From: Granulicella mallensis
GTDB taxonomy: Bacteria > Acidobacteriota > Terriglobia > Terriglobales > Acidobacteriaceae
Reading direction: 5' to 3'
Length of the DNA stretch: 64,000 bases
Assembly (NCBI RefSeq): GCF_014203225.1
Contig: NZ_JACHIO010000001.1
Coordinates: forward strand, 479,600 to 543,599
Shown here one piece after another: positions 36,322 to 47,400 of the stretch. The position numbers and the translations under genes are program-made. Under the pieces are notes generated by a model. It was not told where the DNA came from. It worked only from the letters and a program-made list of their open reading frames with translations, and did no database searches. Every line of letters starts with the position of its first letter. The first letter of the stretch is position 1.

Positions 36322-36696
36322 TCACTTATGAGAAGGCGGGAAGATAACTCGCTTCCGTCCGTACATAAAACCATCAATGGAGTAATAACCCCCTCCAAGC
36401 ATTGCGGCTGAAAGGCTCTGCGTCATGAAGATGGCGCTCAACACGATGTTTTCCTGCGGCGAACGAACCAGGAGAAGTCCCTGCACAACCAGCGCAAGGA
36501 ATGCCGCCAGTTTTGTGCCGCCCCCTGTACAAAGGGCGACAGCTACGGCTAGGCTGAAGAAAAATAATGGGCTTGACCTGACAAGCGACGAGCGCGAATC
36601 GCCTCCGGCGAACAAGAGCGCCGCCACGGACAATCGAAGCAAGACCAGGGCGATCCCTGGAATGCCACTTGGATAGGAGCTGCGGAGCCTTTGCAC
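36322..36696 (-). CDS. DoxX-like small membrane protein
   Basis: A 124-residue protein with about four hydrophobic helices (IALVLLRLSVAALLFAGGDS, PLFFFSLAVAVALCTGGGTK, LAAFLALVVQGLLLVRS, ENIVLSAIFMTQSLSAAMLG). The GTG at 36696 gives VQRLRSSYPSGIPGIALVLL, which fits the usual MQRLFSxFPxGWPG start of acidobacterial DoxX-like proteins; the longer frame running back to 37314 overlaps the response regulator antisense and is not coding. Function unknown. It lies 28 bases upstream of the sensor kinase on the same strand, so both may be co-transcribed, with the CCCTTATGAGGG site 62 bases upstream. Confidence 0.7.
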   Translation of the reverse strand: MQRLRSSYPSGIPGIALVLLRLSVAALLFAGGDSRSSLVRSSPLFFFSLAVAVALCTGGGTKLAAFLALVVQGLLLVRSPQENIVLSAIFMTQSLSAAMLGGGYYSIDGFMYGRKRVIFPPSHK

Positions 36697-36757
36697 CTCT
36701 GTACAGTAGGTCCGAAGATCAAGAATGGCTACCCGCAGGAAGACCGTCGTAGAGCAA

Positions 36758-36769
36758 CCCTTATGAGGG
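36758..36769. promoter_or_regulatory. CCCTTNNGAGGG site 3, in the DoxX / response regulator divergent region
   Basis: Sequence CCCTTATGAGGG. It lies between two divergent starts: 62 bases from the DoxX-like GTG and 123 bases from the regulator GTG. One bound regulator could control both directions, including autoregulation of the kinase-regulator pair. Confidence 0.55.
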
Positions 36770-36891
36770 GGTCCTTCCGAGAGGAAACGTGATATCTTGG
36801 CGGCTGATTCAGCATCACTCCCAAAATCTTGGCTGGCTTCTCGCGAACTTTTCTCGCTGTATCTACGGCTGAACTCTTCAGGAGGCGCTTT

Positions 36892-37521
36892 GTGAACAAA
36901 TCCGATCGCATAAGGGTCCTCTGTGTCGATGATCATCCGCTCGTCAGGGATGGTATTGCTTTCGCGCTCCAGGCTGAGAGGGATATGGAGCTCGTAGCTG
37001 AGGCTACAAACGGGAGGGAGGCTGTCGCTGCCTTCCGGCAACAGCGACCAGACGTTACGCTCATGGATTTGCAGATGCCACAGATGAACGGTATTGAAGC
37101 AATTCTTGCCATCCGTAAAGAATTTCCTCGCGCTCGCATCGTCGTCCTCACCACCTACTCTGGCGATGTGCAGGCGACGCGCGCTCTCGAGGCAGGCGCG
37201 GTGGGATACCTCCTTAAGAGCATGCTCCGCACAGAACTCATCGACACGATACGTGGCGTCCATGCAGGACAGCGAAGAATCCCAAGGGAGATTGCCGATG
37301 AGATCGCCGAGCACATTGGTGCTGATGCCCTTTCAGCCCGCGAGACTGAGGTGCTCCGTGTCGTGGCGTCCGGTTGCTCGAACAAGATTGTCGCGGACAG
37401 GCTCGCTATCTCTGAGGAAACGGTAAAGGGCCACATCAAGAGCGTTCTGGCTAAGCTTTGTGCGAACGATAGAACTCACGCGGTAATGATTGCAATGAAG
37501 CGTGGGTTTCTGGACGCATAG
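36892..37521 (+). CDS. NarL/FixJ-family response regulator
   Basis: A 209-residue protein. The GTG at 36892 has a perfect AGGAGG six bases upstream (36880-36885); the longer frame from 36829 is not used. Receiver domain: RVLCVDDHPLVRDG (acidic pair), phospho-acceptor Asp59 in VTLMDLQMPQMNG, VVLTTY and GYLLKSM (Lys). C-terminal LuxR-type HTH: LSARETEVLRVVASGCSNKI ... ISEETVKGHIKSVLAKL (about 146-190). It is transcribed away from the DoxX-like and sensor kinase genes and is the likely cognate regulator of that HisKA_3 kinase. Confidence 0.93.
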   Translation: MNKSDRIRVLCVDDHPLVRDGIAFALQAERDMELVAEATNGREAVAAFRQQRPDVTLMDLQMPQMNGIEAILAIRKEFPRARIVVLTTYSGDVQATRALEAGAVGYLLKSMLRTELIDTIRGVHAGQRRIPREIADEIAEHIGADALSARETEVLRVVASGCSNKIVADRLAISEETVKGHIKSVLAKLCANDRTHAVMIAMKRGFLDA

Positions 37522-37639
37522 GCATCCTCGGGCCACATATGTACTCATACGCATCCAAAGATTCCAGCGCCGCAATATTGCTTGAGCCCGTAGCATCGTC
37601 TATCGCTTCACCCAACTTCGATAGTCCTTCTGCAGTCAT
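37451..37639 (-). CDS. Small hypothetical protein downstream of hipA
   Basis: A 62-residue protein from ATG 37639 (MTAEGLSKLGEAIDDATGSS), with AGGAG six bases upstream. The first 40 residues look like a compact soluble fold; no family is recognised. It begins 23 bases after the hipA stop and its last 71 bases overlap the end of the response regulator gene on the other strand. It may be a third component of the hipBA module or an unrelated gene. The tail after residue 40 is forced by the overlap and may be poorly conserved. Confidence 0.55.
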   Translation of the reverse strand: MTAEGLSKLGEAIDDATGSSNIAALESLDAYEYICGPRMPMRPETHASLQSLPREFYRSHKA

Positions 37640-37662
37640 CGGCACTCCTGGGTCGCGCGTCC

Positions 37663-38904
37663 TTATTGCATGAATTGCCTTGTCAAGGGAAATATCTGCA
37701 TACGCTTTGTGACGCGTTCTTTCGCTTCTGTACTCATCACGAGGTCTTCCCGAATCTGCGGCCAGACGGTGACCATCCGCTCTGCGGTCTGCATTGCGGC
37801 ATCCGTCATCAGGCGTTCGGGGACAGGAACCTTCGCTGCAAATCTTGTCAAGAGCGCTCTGTCAAACTTCCGCACGTCTTTCTCTTTGGAGACCGAAAGC
37901 GCCATCGTAAAGTCGTCGAGATAAGCAATGGTCGAAACAAAGTCATATGCCGGCGAGAGCTTCGGAGTTCGGCCATCTTGGTAAAGCAGAGTCCAATTCT
38001 TAAGGTGCATATCGGCATTGCCGATTGCGGCACTGAAGATGAGACGGCTCACAAACTCTCTCACTGCTTCCAAGTCCGCAATACTCGCCAGATCTTTTGC
38101 CATGTTTCCATAGCTATAGTTGTCATATTTCTCTCGCGGAAATTGCCGATAGAGCTGGTTGAAATCTTCCATGTGGATGCGAGTATTTTCGTGCGTTCTG
38201 TCGAAGCGACGCACCCAGAGAGAATTAGCCTTCGTTCGGAACGGTTCGGGAAGTCCTTCAATCTCCTCTGTGGGAACGAGCCCTGTCTCTGCTGTGTCGA
38301 TTCCCACGGCACGTGCGAACTGCATCATCGAATGCTCGTTTTCGGGTACCAGCGGGTATCGTTGCGAGGGAAGTTTGACGATCCAATGGCCTCCCCTACC
38401 CTCGACGGGGATGGTGAGCCCTTTCTCCGGAGAGCCGGCGGCCGAGAATTTCATCTGGACTCCGGCGAGTGAAAACCTTAGCGGTTGATTTTCGCGACTC
38501 GGGCCTTGGACTGTCAGGTCTTCCTCGAATCCTTCTGGTGGAGGACCATCGCTCTCGGAGCGAACGACCACAGCACCGGGGAGATCCTCACCAAGAAGCT
38601 GTAGCAGAGGCAAATCTCGAACCTCTTTCACGTTGGCGAGCCTAGCCACATAGCGACGCAAGTCTTCTTCGGGAAGGAGATTCGAAAAGAACGGAGCGAC
38701 TTTTGTTTGGGTTTCGATGGTTGCCGAATTGAGATTGCCCTCGGCATTGAAAAAGGAGAGGCTGAGAACAGGACGATTCCGGTTCCCGATATAGCTCTGA
38801 TCGAAAACGAAGATATTTCTATCGTTGGGCAGTTCCGTGATGCCGCCCACGAGGGTCTGCCCAAGCCAAACAGACAGTCTTGCTAGAGGACGCATTTTAC
38901 TCAT
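37663..38904 (-). CDS. hipA: HipA-type Ser/Thr kinase toxin
   Basis: A 413-residue protein. The ATG at 38904 (MSKMRPLARLSVWLGQTLVG) has GGAGG seven bases upstream and overlaps the hipB stop by 8 bases. HipA features: N-terminal subdomain with FFNAEGN and LLPEEDLR, LLGEDLPGAVVV, the activation/P-loop block FSLAGVQMKFSA, HWIVKLPS (ATP Lys), ENEHSMMQFA, the catalytic loop IGNADMHLKNW (about 295-304) and the metal motif SPAYDFVST. HipA kinases phosphorylate translation targets (glutamyl-tRNA synthetase in E. coli) and cause growth arrest. All key residues are present, so it looks functional. Confidence 0.92.
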   Translation of the reverse strand: MSKMRPLARLSVWLGQTLVGGITELPNDRNIFVFDQSYIGNRNRPVLSLSFFNAEGNLNSATIETQTKVAPFFSNLLPEEDLRRYVARLANVKEVRDLPLLQLLGEDLPGAVVVRSESDGPPPEGFEEDLTVQGPSRENQPLRFSLAGVQMKFSAAGSPEKGLTIPVEGRGGHWIVKLPSQRYPLVPENEHSMMQFARAVGIDTAETGLVPTEEIEGLPEPFRTKANSLWVRRFDRTHENTRIHMEDFNQLYRQFPREKYDNYSYGNMAKDLASIADLEAVREFVSRLIFSAAIGNADMHLKNWTLLYQDGRTPKLSPAYDFVSTIAYLDDFTMALSVSKEKDVRKFDRALLTRFAAKVPVPERLMTDAAMQTAERMVTVWPQIREDLVMSTEAKERVTKRMQIFPLTRQFMQ

Positions 38905-39220
38905 CGGCATCCTCCGCCCTATCTTCGGGATCATTCCCTACCAATCCGGGGATCTCACTCGGCGGGGAGGATCGCTCGTGGGACTTGAGAAGATGCCTGA
39001 CTGCAGATAAGAGGCGCACAGGCACTGGAATGATCTCTGTACCTAGGCTTCTTGAGACTTGCACTACACTGGACAGGCGCGGGTCATCGAGGCCGGCTTC
39101 TAACCGGGCGATCTGAGACTGTGTTTTCCCGCTGAGCGCTGCTACCTGAGATTGAGAGAGCCGAAGCAGTTGGCGCCTATCTCGGATTGTTCGGCCCCAC
39201 GATTTGGATACTGTCTCCAT
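38897..39220 (-). CDS. hipB: HipB-type XRE antitoxin
   Basis: A 107-residue protein with an XRE helix-turn-helix (IRDRRQLLRLSQSQVAALSG, KTQSQIARLEAGLDDPRLSS) and an acidic C-terminal tail (NDPEDRAEDADE). It should bind and neutralise HipA and repress the operon. The stop codon overlaps the hipA start by 8 bases, so the pair is translationally coupled. Confidence 0.9.
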   Translation of the reverse strand: METVSKSWGRTIRDRRQLLRLSQSQVAALSGKTQSQIARLEAGLDDPRLSSVVQVSRSLGTEIIPVPVRLLSAVRHLLKSHERSSPPSEIPGLVGNDPEDRAEDADE

Positions 39221-40026
39221 ATCGAATACACCATATTTCAGTAATAATTATACCTCATTCAACATATTCGCCCCCAAGTGCACCCAGCTTGTCATAAGGA
39301 CGGGGCTGCCGGAGCATGTGGCTCGCTGTTGTCCAACAAGATCAACAATTTGAAGCCGGGTCTATCCCCATTGCCCCACACTATGGAGTCGCCCATGGCG
39401 ACTACTTGCGACAGCCCAACCGTGCCGGGCGACAACGGATTCCACAATGCCGGGGCTGCATTGCCTTGCGGCTGGTACGGCCGCTCCCGCGTCGGCTTTC
39501 CTCCAGAACACTGGGCATCCGAAGCGGTACGCGCGCCGGCAATCCATCCGCACCCCGTTTTGCATTTCCATGCCGGCTTTTGAAGAGTCAACTGGACAGA
39601 AGTCCAAGCTAAATCCCCAGATACAAGGACCACATGGGGATAGGTTGACCACTTCACATCGAGACGCTCTCTGCATCCAGGCGCGTCGCTCACTGCCTCT
39701 TTCATTCCTGTGGTTCCTCTCTTTGTGAGAGGAGAGGGGGTAAATGAATGATCCTCCACCATCTGAAAGCCGAGGCAGCGCGAGGGGTGGGTGGCCCGGC
39801 AGTTCATCGCCCGATCTTCAAAGCTTCCACCAAGCCATCATTCCCATAGTCTGCAGGAATATTTTCGCTATTTGTGTTTTTAACCCTACGCACTCACGCC
39901 AGTTGAACATCGCGTGAGGGTACAAATCCCAGAAAGCAGCAGCAAACACCAATTCAACCGTAACGAGAGCCAACGTAGAAAAGCGAACCGGGCGGTTTAG
40001 AGGCCCCCGAGAATGCGGAGACTAAC
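39221..40026. other. 806-bp interval without a recognisable gene
   Basis: Several overlapping open frames exist on both strands (for example 39292-39807 minus), but they share no family resemblance, have no credible ribosome sites and are rich in Trp, Cys, Pro and Arg as shadow frames often are. A CCTCTC...GAGAGG short inverted repeat occurs near 39715-39735. Treat as intergenic. Confidence 0.5.
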
Positions 40027-40995
40027 ATGAGAATCGATAGAAGGAAGTTCCTGGGCACGGGGATCGCTGCCGCAGGTTTGATGTCAATCAGCAGCGGGGC
40101 AGCCGCGCAGGACGTGACATTGGGAGCGGGAGGAACGCGCAAGACGTTCGTCCTCGTCCACGGCTCGTGGCATGATACCGGCGTTTGGGAATCTCTCACA
40201 CCTATGCTCATCGCTGCCGGGCATACGGTGATCGCCCGTGATTTACCAGGACGCGGTATCAACGCCTTATTTCCCGCAAGCTATTTTCAGCGCCCTTTCG
40301 ATGCCGGAGCGTTCGCTCAGGAGCCATCACCGGTTGCTGGTGTAACGCTCGAAGACAACATCGCGAGCATCATTGAGACGATCGGCGTCGCGAACGCCGG
40401 CGGGGCACAGAGAATTATCCTTGTAGGGCATAGCTCGGCAGGGTTTTCAATTACGGCGGTCGCCGAACGATATCCGCAACTCATCAGCCATATCGTCTAC
40501 GTGGCCGCAATGATGAACGCCAATGGAGTCTCGCCGAATGACGACCTCTCTTCCGCCGACAATGGATTCAACCAGAATATCAGTGCCGCGCTGATTGGCG
40601 CTCCACCACAAATCGGTGCCCTCCGCTTCGACTGGAACAGCCTTGACCCCGTGTACGCGCCGGCACTGCAGAATCTCTTTTACAACGACGTAGCTCCGGT
40701 ACCATACCGCGCCGTCGCTAATCTACTCACCCCAGATGATCCTGCCGGGCCTTTCTCCGTGCCAGTCACGAGGACGGCTCAGCGCTGGGGTTCGATTCCA
40801 CGAAGTTATGTCAGGACAGCGTTGGATCGCGTGATCCTTCCCACCTTGCAGGATAGGTGGATTGCGCAGGCCAATGCGTTGACCCCATCAAATTCGACTA
40901 AAGTCTACCCTATCGAAAGCAGCCACTCGCCATTCATCTCCCAACCCCAGAAACTGGGAGAGGCTTTGCTGGATGTAGCTAACCGGACGCCTTAA
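40027..40995 (+). CDS. Tat-exported alpha/beta hydrolase (esterase/hydroxynitrile lyase-like)
   Basis: A 322-residue protein with a twin-arginine signal (RRKFLGTGIAAAGLMSISSG, cut near AAA-Q). The fold is that of plant-type methyl esterases and bacterial EstC-like proteins: oxyanion loop FVLVHGSWHD (41-50), nucleophile elbow LVGHSSAG (Ser136), and His300 in ESSHSPF. The acid residue is probably the Asp in a DRVILPTLQDRW segment. Small ester or amide substrates are likely, but the specificity is open. No operon partner is evident; the next gene starts 417 bases away. Confidence 0.85.
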   Translation: MRIDRRKFLGTGIAAAGLMSISSGAAAQDVTLGAGGTRKTFVLVHGSWHDTGVWESLTPMLIAAGHTVIARDLPGRGINALFPASYFQRPFDAGAFAQEPSPVAGVTLEDNIASIIETIGVANAGGAQRIILVGHSSAGFSITAVAERYPQLISHIVYVAAMMNANGVSPNDDLSSADNGFNQNISAALIGAPPQIGALRFDWNSLDPVYAPALQNLFYNDVAPVPYRAVANLLTPDDPAGPFSVPVTRTAQRWGSIPRSYVRTALDRVILPTLQDRWIAQANALTPSNSTKVYPIESSHSPFISQPQKLGEALLDVANRTP

Positions 40996-41412
40996 TATTG
41001 GCGGCTCTCCCATCGGGACGGGGAGGCCTAATTTCCCGCTGGTATGAGAACACGCTGGCTTGCGGAAAATCGTCCAACAGACGCCACCTGTCCCTCGAGA
41101 GCCAAGTCTCGCAAGGCATCATGTGTGTTTTTGGGAGGGAGGCCGCGCCAACCCTGAAAGAAAATTCATTGGAATAGATTCGGAAGTTTCGGGTTATGGC
41201 AGCGCTATCTACTTATTCCGCCATTCCATTGCATGAATGGCGGAATTTTCGACAACTCTAACCCCTGTCTCCAGTTTCGATTGAATCAATGTAGTCCCTC
41301 TCCTCCTGCTCTGGAATCACTGTCACAGCCTCGTTCCTCGACGAGCCTGCGACAGTGACTCGCCGGACTCGTGCGTTCCACCTGTGAAACTCAACCTTTA
41401 TGAGGGATCCCT
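40996..41412. other. 417-bp intergenic region with a 12-bp hairpin
   Basis: No gene is seen. A perfect 12-bp stem (41215-41226 with 41235-41246, loop of 8) followed by TTTT-like bases is a plausible rho-independent terminator for the hydrolase, although it is 220 bases past its stop. It may instead lie within the leader of the large downstream gene. That gene has GAGGG seven bases before its TTG start. Confidence 0.5.
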
Positions 41413-44400
41413 TTGAAAAAGCACGTACTTTGTGTTTTGTGTTTCGTCTGCCTATTATCGTTCTTCATCAGTTCCGTTCGCCCTGCTTCTGGCCAGGGTG
41501 CCACCCTTGCTCCCTCGAAGCGAGTCGTCGTCAATTTGGGGCAGACTCCGTGGCAGTTCATCAAGGATCAGGACCCAACGAATGCCCAGTCGCCTAGCTT
41601 CAATGACTCTGGCTGGCAGCAAGTCGGCATCCCGTATTCCGCCGATCAGCTAGACACCTTTGTCAACACTCAAGCCGGTGGGGGCGCTCAGTTCCTGAGC
41701 GGCACTGTGATCTGGTATCGCAAGCACTTCACCATGGACCCGCAGTATGCGAACAGCAAGGTCGAAGTCGTCTTCGAGGGCGCTCACACGGGCGCTCAGG
41801 TCTATATCAATGGCCAGTTCCTTCCGGGAAACAGCGCGATCAACCCGCAGGCCACGCACGTTGTCGGCTTTGTTCCGTTCATCGTGGACCTTACGCCATA
41901 CCTGAAATTCGACGGCTCGGACAATGTGCTGGCCGTTCGCGTTGCGAAGAATGCGGCCTGGTTTGTTGACCCAGGTTTCTCTGAATCATTCCGCTTCGGA
42001 CAGGCCGACTCGGGGCTCTTCCGTCCGACCTACATGTACATTACAGACCCTGTACATATCCCACAGAATATCTACGCGGGGCTTGGGACGTGGGGCACCT
42101 ACGTGAATACGGTCTCCGCCAGCGCGACCACAGCGCAGGTCGAGGTCCAGACTAACGTTCTGAACGAAGGTGCCAGCAGCCAGGATGTGACCCTGACGAC
42201 CCAGATCGTCGATGCTCTCGGGAATGTCGTAGCCACGGCACAGGACGAGAAGACTCTTGCTCCAACAGGGGTTGCCGCATTCTCGCCGCATTCTCCGACC
42301 TTTGACCAGACGCTGACCGTGACCAACCCGACGCTCTGGTATCCGAACAACAGCATCTACGGCAAACCTTATATGTATAGGGTGTTCCATACGGTCAGCA
42401 TCAACGGTGTCGTTATTGACGCTGTCCAGAGTCCGCTCGGCATCCGCACACTTACCTGGGACAAGGACTATCCATACTTCAATGGGAAGCCGCAGCATCT
42501 GTGGGGAGCGGCGGGCCGTTACGACTATCCAGCACTCGGGACATCAGTTCCCGAGGAACAGCAGTGGCGCGACCTGCAACAGCTAGCGGCTGCGGGCGGC
42601 AACCTCTGGCGACCGGGACACTCCACATCGAGCGAGGAGTTTGTGAACGCGGCCGACGCGCTTGGCGTCATGATTGTGCAGCCGAGTGGTGACGGTGAGA
42701 ACTCGTTTTCCAACCAATGCGATGACGGACCTACCTGCGATCGCGAGACCCTGAAGAAGGAATTGCATCGGGACATGATCGTCAGGGATCGCAACCATCC
42801 CTCGATCCTGGCATGGGAGGCGGACAATGGCCAGACGAACACGCCACTTGCGCAATCACTGAAGCAGATCGGCACCCAGTGGGACAATCTGGCCCTCCGC
42901 GTTCAGTCGGACCGGACACCGAATCCGGCCAACGGAGACATTCTGAGCTGCTCTCGCGAGGGTTGCGACATAGGCGTCAAGCAGCAGTTTCCCAACAATC
43001 CAGCGTGGGGTGCGGAGTACTGGGGAACAGGGACCATCCGTCATGACTACGACAACGAACTCTCCTTCGCAGCGCCCTTTGTCGACAGCTGGAGCCAGGG
43101 TGTCACCGCCCATGTCTTCGGCCTATCGCAGTGGTACTTCGCGGACTCGCCGGGCGAGACCGGCACCTATACCGATCTGACAGACCAGACCCTCGAGCGC
43201 TCGATCGGCGATTCGATGACCGACTTCAATCGCTTTCCAAGATTGCTGTACTACATCGACGAGGCGAACTGGGTTCCCTACCAGATCAAGCCGATGGTCA
43301 AGCTTGCGAATACCTGGAATCGAACCGGTGCCATCACCGTCAATGCGTTCAGCAATTGCCCTGCGGTTCGCCTGCTGATCAACGGAGTCACCCAGGGCGG
43401 AGACCAGATCCCCAATTCCTCGACGTCAGTCGCCAGCAACGATGGTGACATAGCAGCCACGCAGACCACGACCAGTCTCGCCGGGCAGGTCCACTGGAAT
43501 GTAACGTGGGCCGCGGGCACCGTTACCGCAGCTTGCCTCGACTCCTTCAGCAACGTTGTGACAATTGACCAACTGACTACTGCCGGCAATCCGGACCACA
43601 TCGAACTCGATGTCGTTCCAGACGTCGTGCGTCCGGATGGCACCTCCTTCGCCGTGACGGCAGATGGCACAGACACGGCTTTTGTTGTGGCCAAGGTCGT
43701 AGACACAAACGGCGTAGTAGTCCCGAACGCGTCGAACAACATTACCTTCTCTGTCACAGGCCCAGGAACTTATGTGGGCGGCACGCAACAGCTCGTGACG
43801 CCTGGCCAGCCGCTCGGCTATCACTCTCCAGGCGACCCAGAGCTACAGGCCGAGGGCGGTCTGCAAAAGATCGCAATCCGAAGCAAGTTCACACCCGGCG
43901 TCGTCGCCATTACCGCGACCTCTCCAGGTCTCGGCTCGGGCGCGAACTCTTACACCATCCAACCGGTAGCGCAATCCAGTCCGGCAGCCACGACTCCCTC
44001 GATCATCGCGCAGCCGGTCAGCACGGCGGTCACCGTTGGCCAGCCCGCGCATTTCTCGGTCACAGCCTCGGGCGCGTCTCCGCTCAACTTCCAATGGATG
44101 GAGAACGGCTCTCAGATCTCAGGGGCTACCGGAACGACGCTGGATACCGCGCCAGCAACGAAGGCCGACAACAACGCAGTCTTTAGCGTGGTCGTCAGGA
44201 ACGTTCTAGGAAATGTCACCTCGAACAACGCAATCCTCACAGTAGACGCAGCAGCAGCACCAGCCATCACAGTCCAGCCAGCCACACAGACCGTCTCTGC
44301 CGGGCAGGCCATCACCTTCTCTGTTGTCGCAACGGGCTCTCCGACGCTGCAATATCAGTGGCAGAAGAACGGCGCGCCGATCCCTGGAGCAACCGGCTCA

Positions 44401-47400
44401 AGCTATACCACCCCTGTGCTCACTATCGCGGACAGCGGCGAAGCCTTTTCGGTGACCATCACAAATCCTGTCAATACCGTGAGCTCCGCGTCGGCGACAT
44501 TGACCGTCAATGCCGCCGTGCCTCCGACCATCACAGTTCAGCCGGGCAGCGTGAGCGCACTGCCGGGTCAACCAGCCTCTTTCAATGTCACGGTCCAGGG
44601 CTCTGCGCCTATCGCCTACCAGTGGCAGACAGGCGGCAGCAACGTTGCCTCTAATGCATCCACTGTCACGAATGTTCAGAATAGCAATGGTTCCGGCACT
44701 TCGACGCTCACCTTACCTGCAGTCCAAAATAGCAACGTCGGCAACTACATGGTAACGGCGACAAACATCGCTGGCACCGTAACCAGTACGCCTGCCGCAC
44801 TGAGCCTCGCGCCTCCCGGCTTTGACCTCGCACTCGGGAAGACCGCCACCGCCAGCAGCTACGAGAACCAAGGCGCCATGCCGGCAAGTGCTGCCTTCGA
44901 TGGCGACGCCACAAACACTCGCTGGGGCTCGGCTTTCGGTGATCCGCAATGGCTCGAAGTGGATCTCGGTGCGGTCATGACCTTCAACCGAGCGGTATTG
45001 AGCTGGCAAAATGCCTATGCAACTGCCTATCAGATACAGGTCTCGAACGACGGTGTGAATTGGACCAATGCCTATGAGCAGGATTCCGGAGGAGGAGGAA
45101 CGGAAGACTTCACTTTCCCGAGTCAGAGAGCGCGCTACGTTCGGATGTATGGCACTCAGCGGGCGACCCAGTACGGGTATTCGCTATGGGAGTTCTCCAT
45201 CTATAACGCGCCAGTCTGTGGTGCCTCTCCGGAGCGCTATACGATCAACGGTGCCAATACCGGGCTGCTGATCGACAACCTCAGTAACTTGACCTGGAGC
45301 CGCTCCGAGTTCACTCTCGCCGACTCTGGCGCGCAGTTCACGCAGAGCAGTGCAATCACATACTGCGCAGCGCAGGGCATGCGTATCCCGACACGAGATG
45401 AAGCAATCGCCATCAGTGGCGCCAATGCCGCGTCCTGCGCCTTCCCCAACCCGTGGAGCACATGGACCTCGACTGTCGATCCGCAGGACTCGACGCGTGC
45501 TTATACTGTCTCGTCAGCGGGCGCCATCGACTTCAGCATCATCAACAACTCGCCCGGAGGAGTTCTTTGCACCCAAGGGGCTACTGCGGTTGCTCCAACA
45601 ATCACCGCCCAGCCTTTGAACTCAACTGCGAATGTCGGGCAATCCGCCCAATTCGCTATCGCGGCGACAACCTCCGGTACGGCTCCCGCAACTTACGAGT
45701 GGTTCAGGAACGCTACTCCAGTCTCCGTCACTGGTGTGCCCTTCTACATCACGCCTGCAGTCGCCGACGCTGATAACAACTCCCAGTTCACCGTGACGGT
45801 CACAGGCGGCAACGGACTGGCTACTACCAGCACCGCTGGGGTCCTTACTGTCACCGACAATGCCACACCGCCTAACGGTGGTGGCGGGAACACTGGAGGA
45901 GGCGCGGGAGCTCCCGGAAACACCAACAATACGGATACCGCAATTCCCGGATTTGATTCGGGTCCGATGCCAGCAGGCCCGAATCTCGCACTCGGCAAGA
46001 CGGCTACGTCTAGCGGAAACGAGAACAACGTCGCGTACCCGCCGACCAATTCGAACGACGGCGACCTCACTACCCGTTGGTCTTCCGCCTTCGTCGATCC
46101 GTCGTGGATCGAGATCGACCTCGGTTCGGTCAAGGCAATCGGACAGGTCGTTCTGCGTTGGGAACGTTCCTTCGGGGTCGCCTATCAGATCCAGACCTCG
46201 ACCGACGGGCACACCTGGACTACGGCCTTCAATCAAGCCAGCGGACAAGGTGGGAGTGAAAACCTTGTATTCCCCTCGGTGAATGCGCGATTCGTCCGCA
46301 TGAATGGGACGCAGCGCTCTTCGCAGTATGGATACTCGCTGTGGGAGTTCGAAGTCTACGGTCCGGTACTTCCGACAATCGCGACCCAACCCGTTAGCCA
46401 GACTGTCCTCGCCGGGGCACAGGCGCAGTTCACGGTCGTAGCGGGCGGCAATGGTCCATTCACTTACCAGTGGATGCTGAACGGTGTGGCAATCGTTGGC
46501 GCAACCAGCGCAACGTATACCACCCCTGCGGCTTCATCCTCAGACAGCGGTGGCTTGTTCACCGTCAAAGTCAGCAATTCGAGCGGGTCGACTACTTCCG
46601 GCAACGCCTCATTGACGGTCACCAACCCGACGCCTGGCGTCGCAAACCTGGCGTTGGGCAAACCCACAACGTCGAGCGGCAATGAGAACGACGGACTCGG
46701 CCCTCTCAATGCCGTGGACGGCGATCTCACAACACGCTGGTCATCTGCCTTCGCGGATACATCGTGGCTTGAAGTTGACCTTGGCGCGACTACGATCATC
46801 AACAAGGTCGTGCTGTACTGGGAGGCGGCTTACGGCAAGGCCTACCAAATTCAGGTATCGAATGATGAGCAGACCTGGACTTCGGTCTACACCCAAACCG
46901 CAGGCCAGGGTGGTGTGGAGACTTTGACGTTCCCAACTGTCATCAAACGCTACATTCGCTTCCTCGGCACTACGAGGGCAACGCAATATGGCTATTCGCT
47001 CTTCGAGTTCCAGGTCTTTGGCGCAGACGTGCCTTCGATCACAACGCAACCCGTCAGCCAAGCGGTGAACGCTGGCGCAACCGCAACCTTCACGGTGGCC
47101 GCATCGGGAGATGGACCATTCGCTTACCAGTGGTTGCGGAATGGCGTTGCAATCCCGGGCGCCACGGCAACCAGCTACACAACGCCAGTACTGATGTCTG
47201 CAGACAGCGGCAGCGTCTTTACCGTCAACGTCACCAATGCAAACGGAACGGATGCCTCGGCGAAGGCTACGGTGACCGTCAACTCCGTCACGCCGTCTAG
47301 CTCGAACCTGGCGCTCAATCAACCGACCAAGGAGAGTGGCAGCCAGGACGACGGCACCCTCGGATCGGCCAATGCCGTAGACGGAAACCTGACTACGCGC

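Noticed and set aside
36697..37314. N-terminal extension of the DoxX-like frame, giving 330 residues
   Set aside because: It runs antisense through the response regulator; the segment has no membrane helices and the DoxX-like start is explained by the GTG at 36696.
39292..39807. 171-residue minus-strand open frame
   Set aside because: No ribosome site, no family resemblance and overlapping frames on both strands of similar length; composition is typical of a shadow frame.
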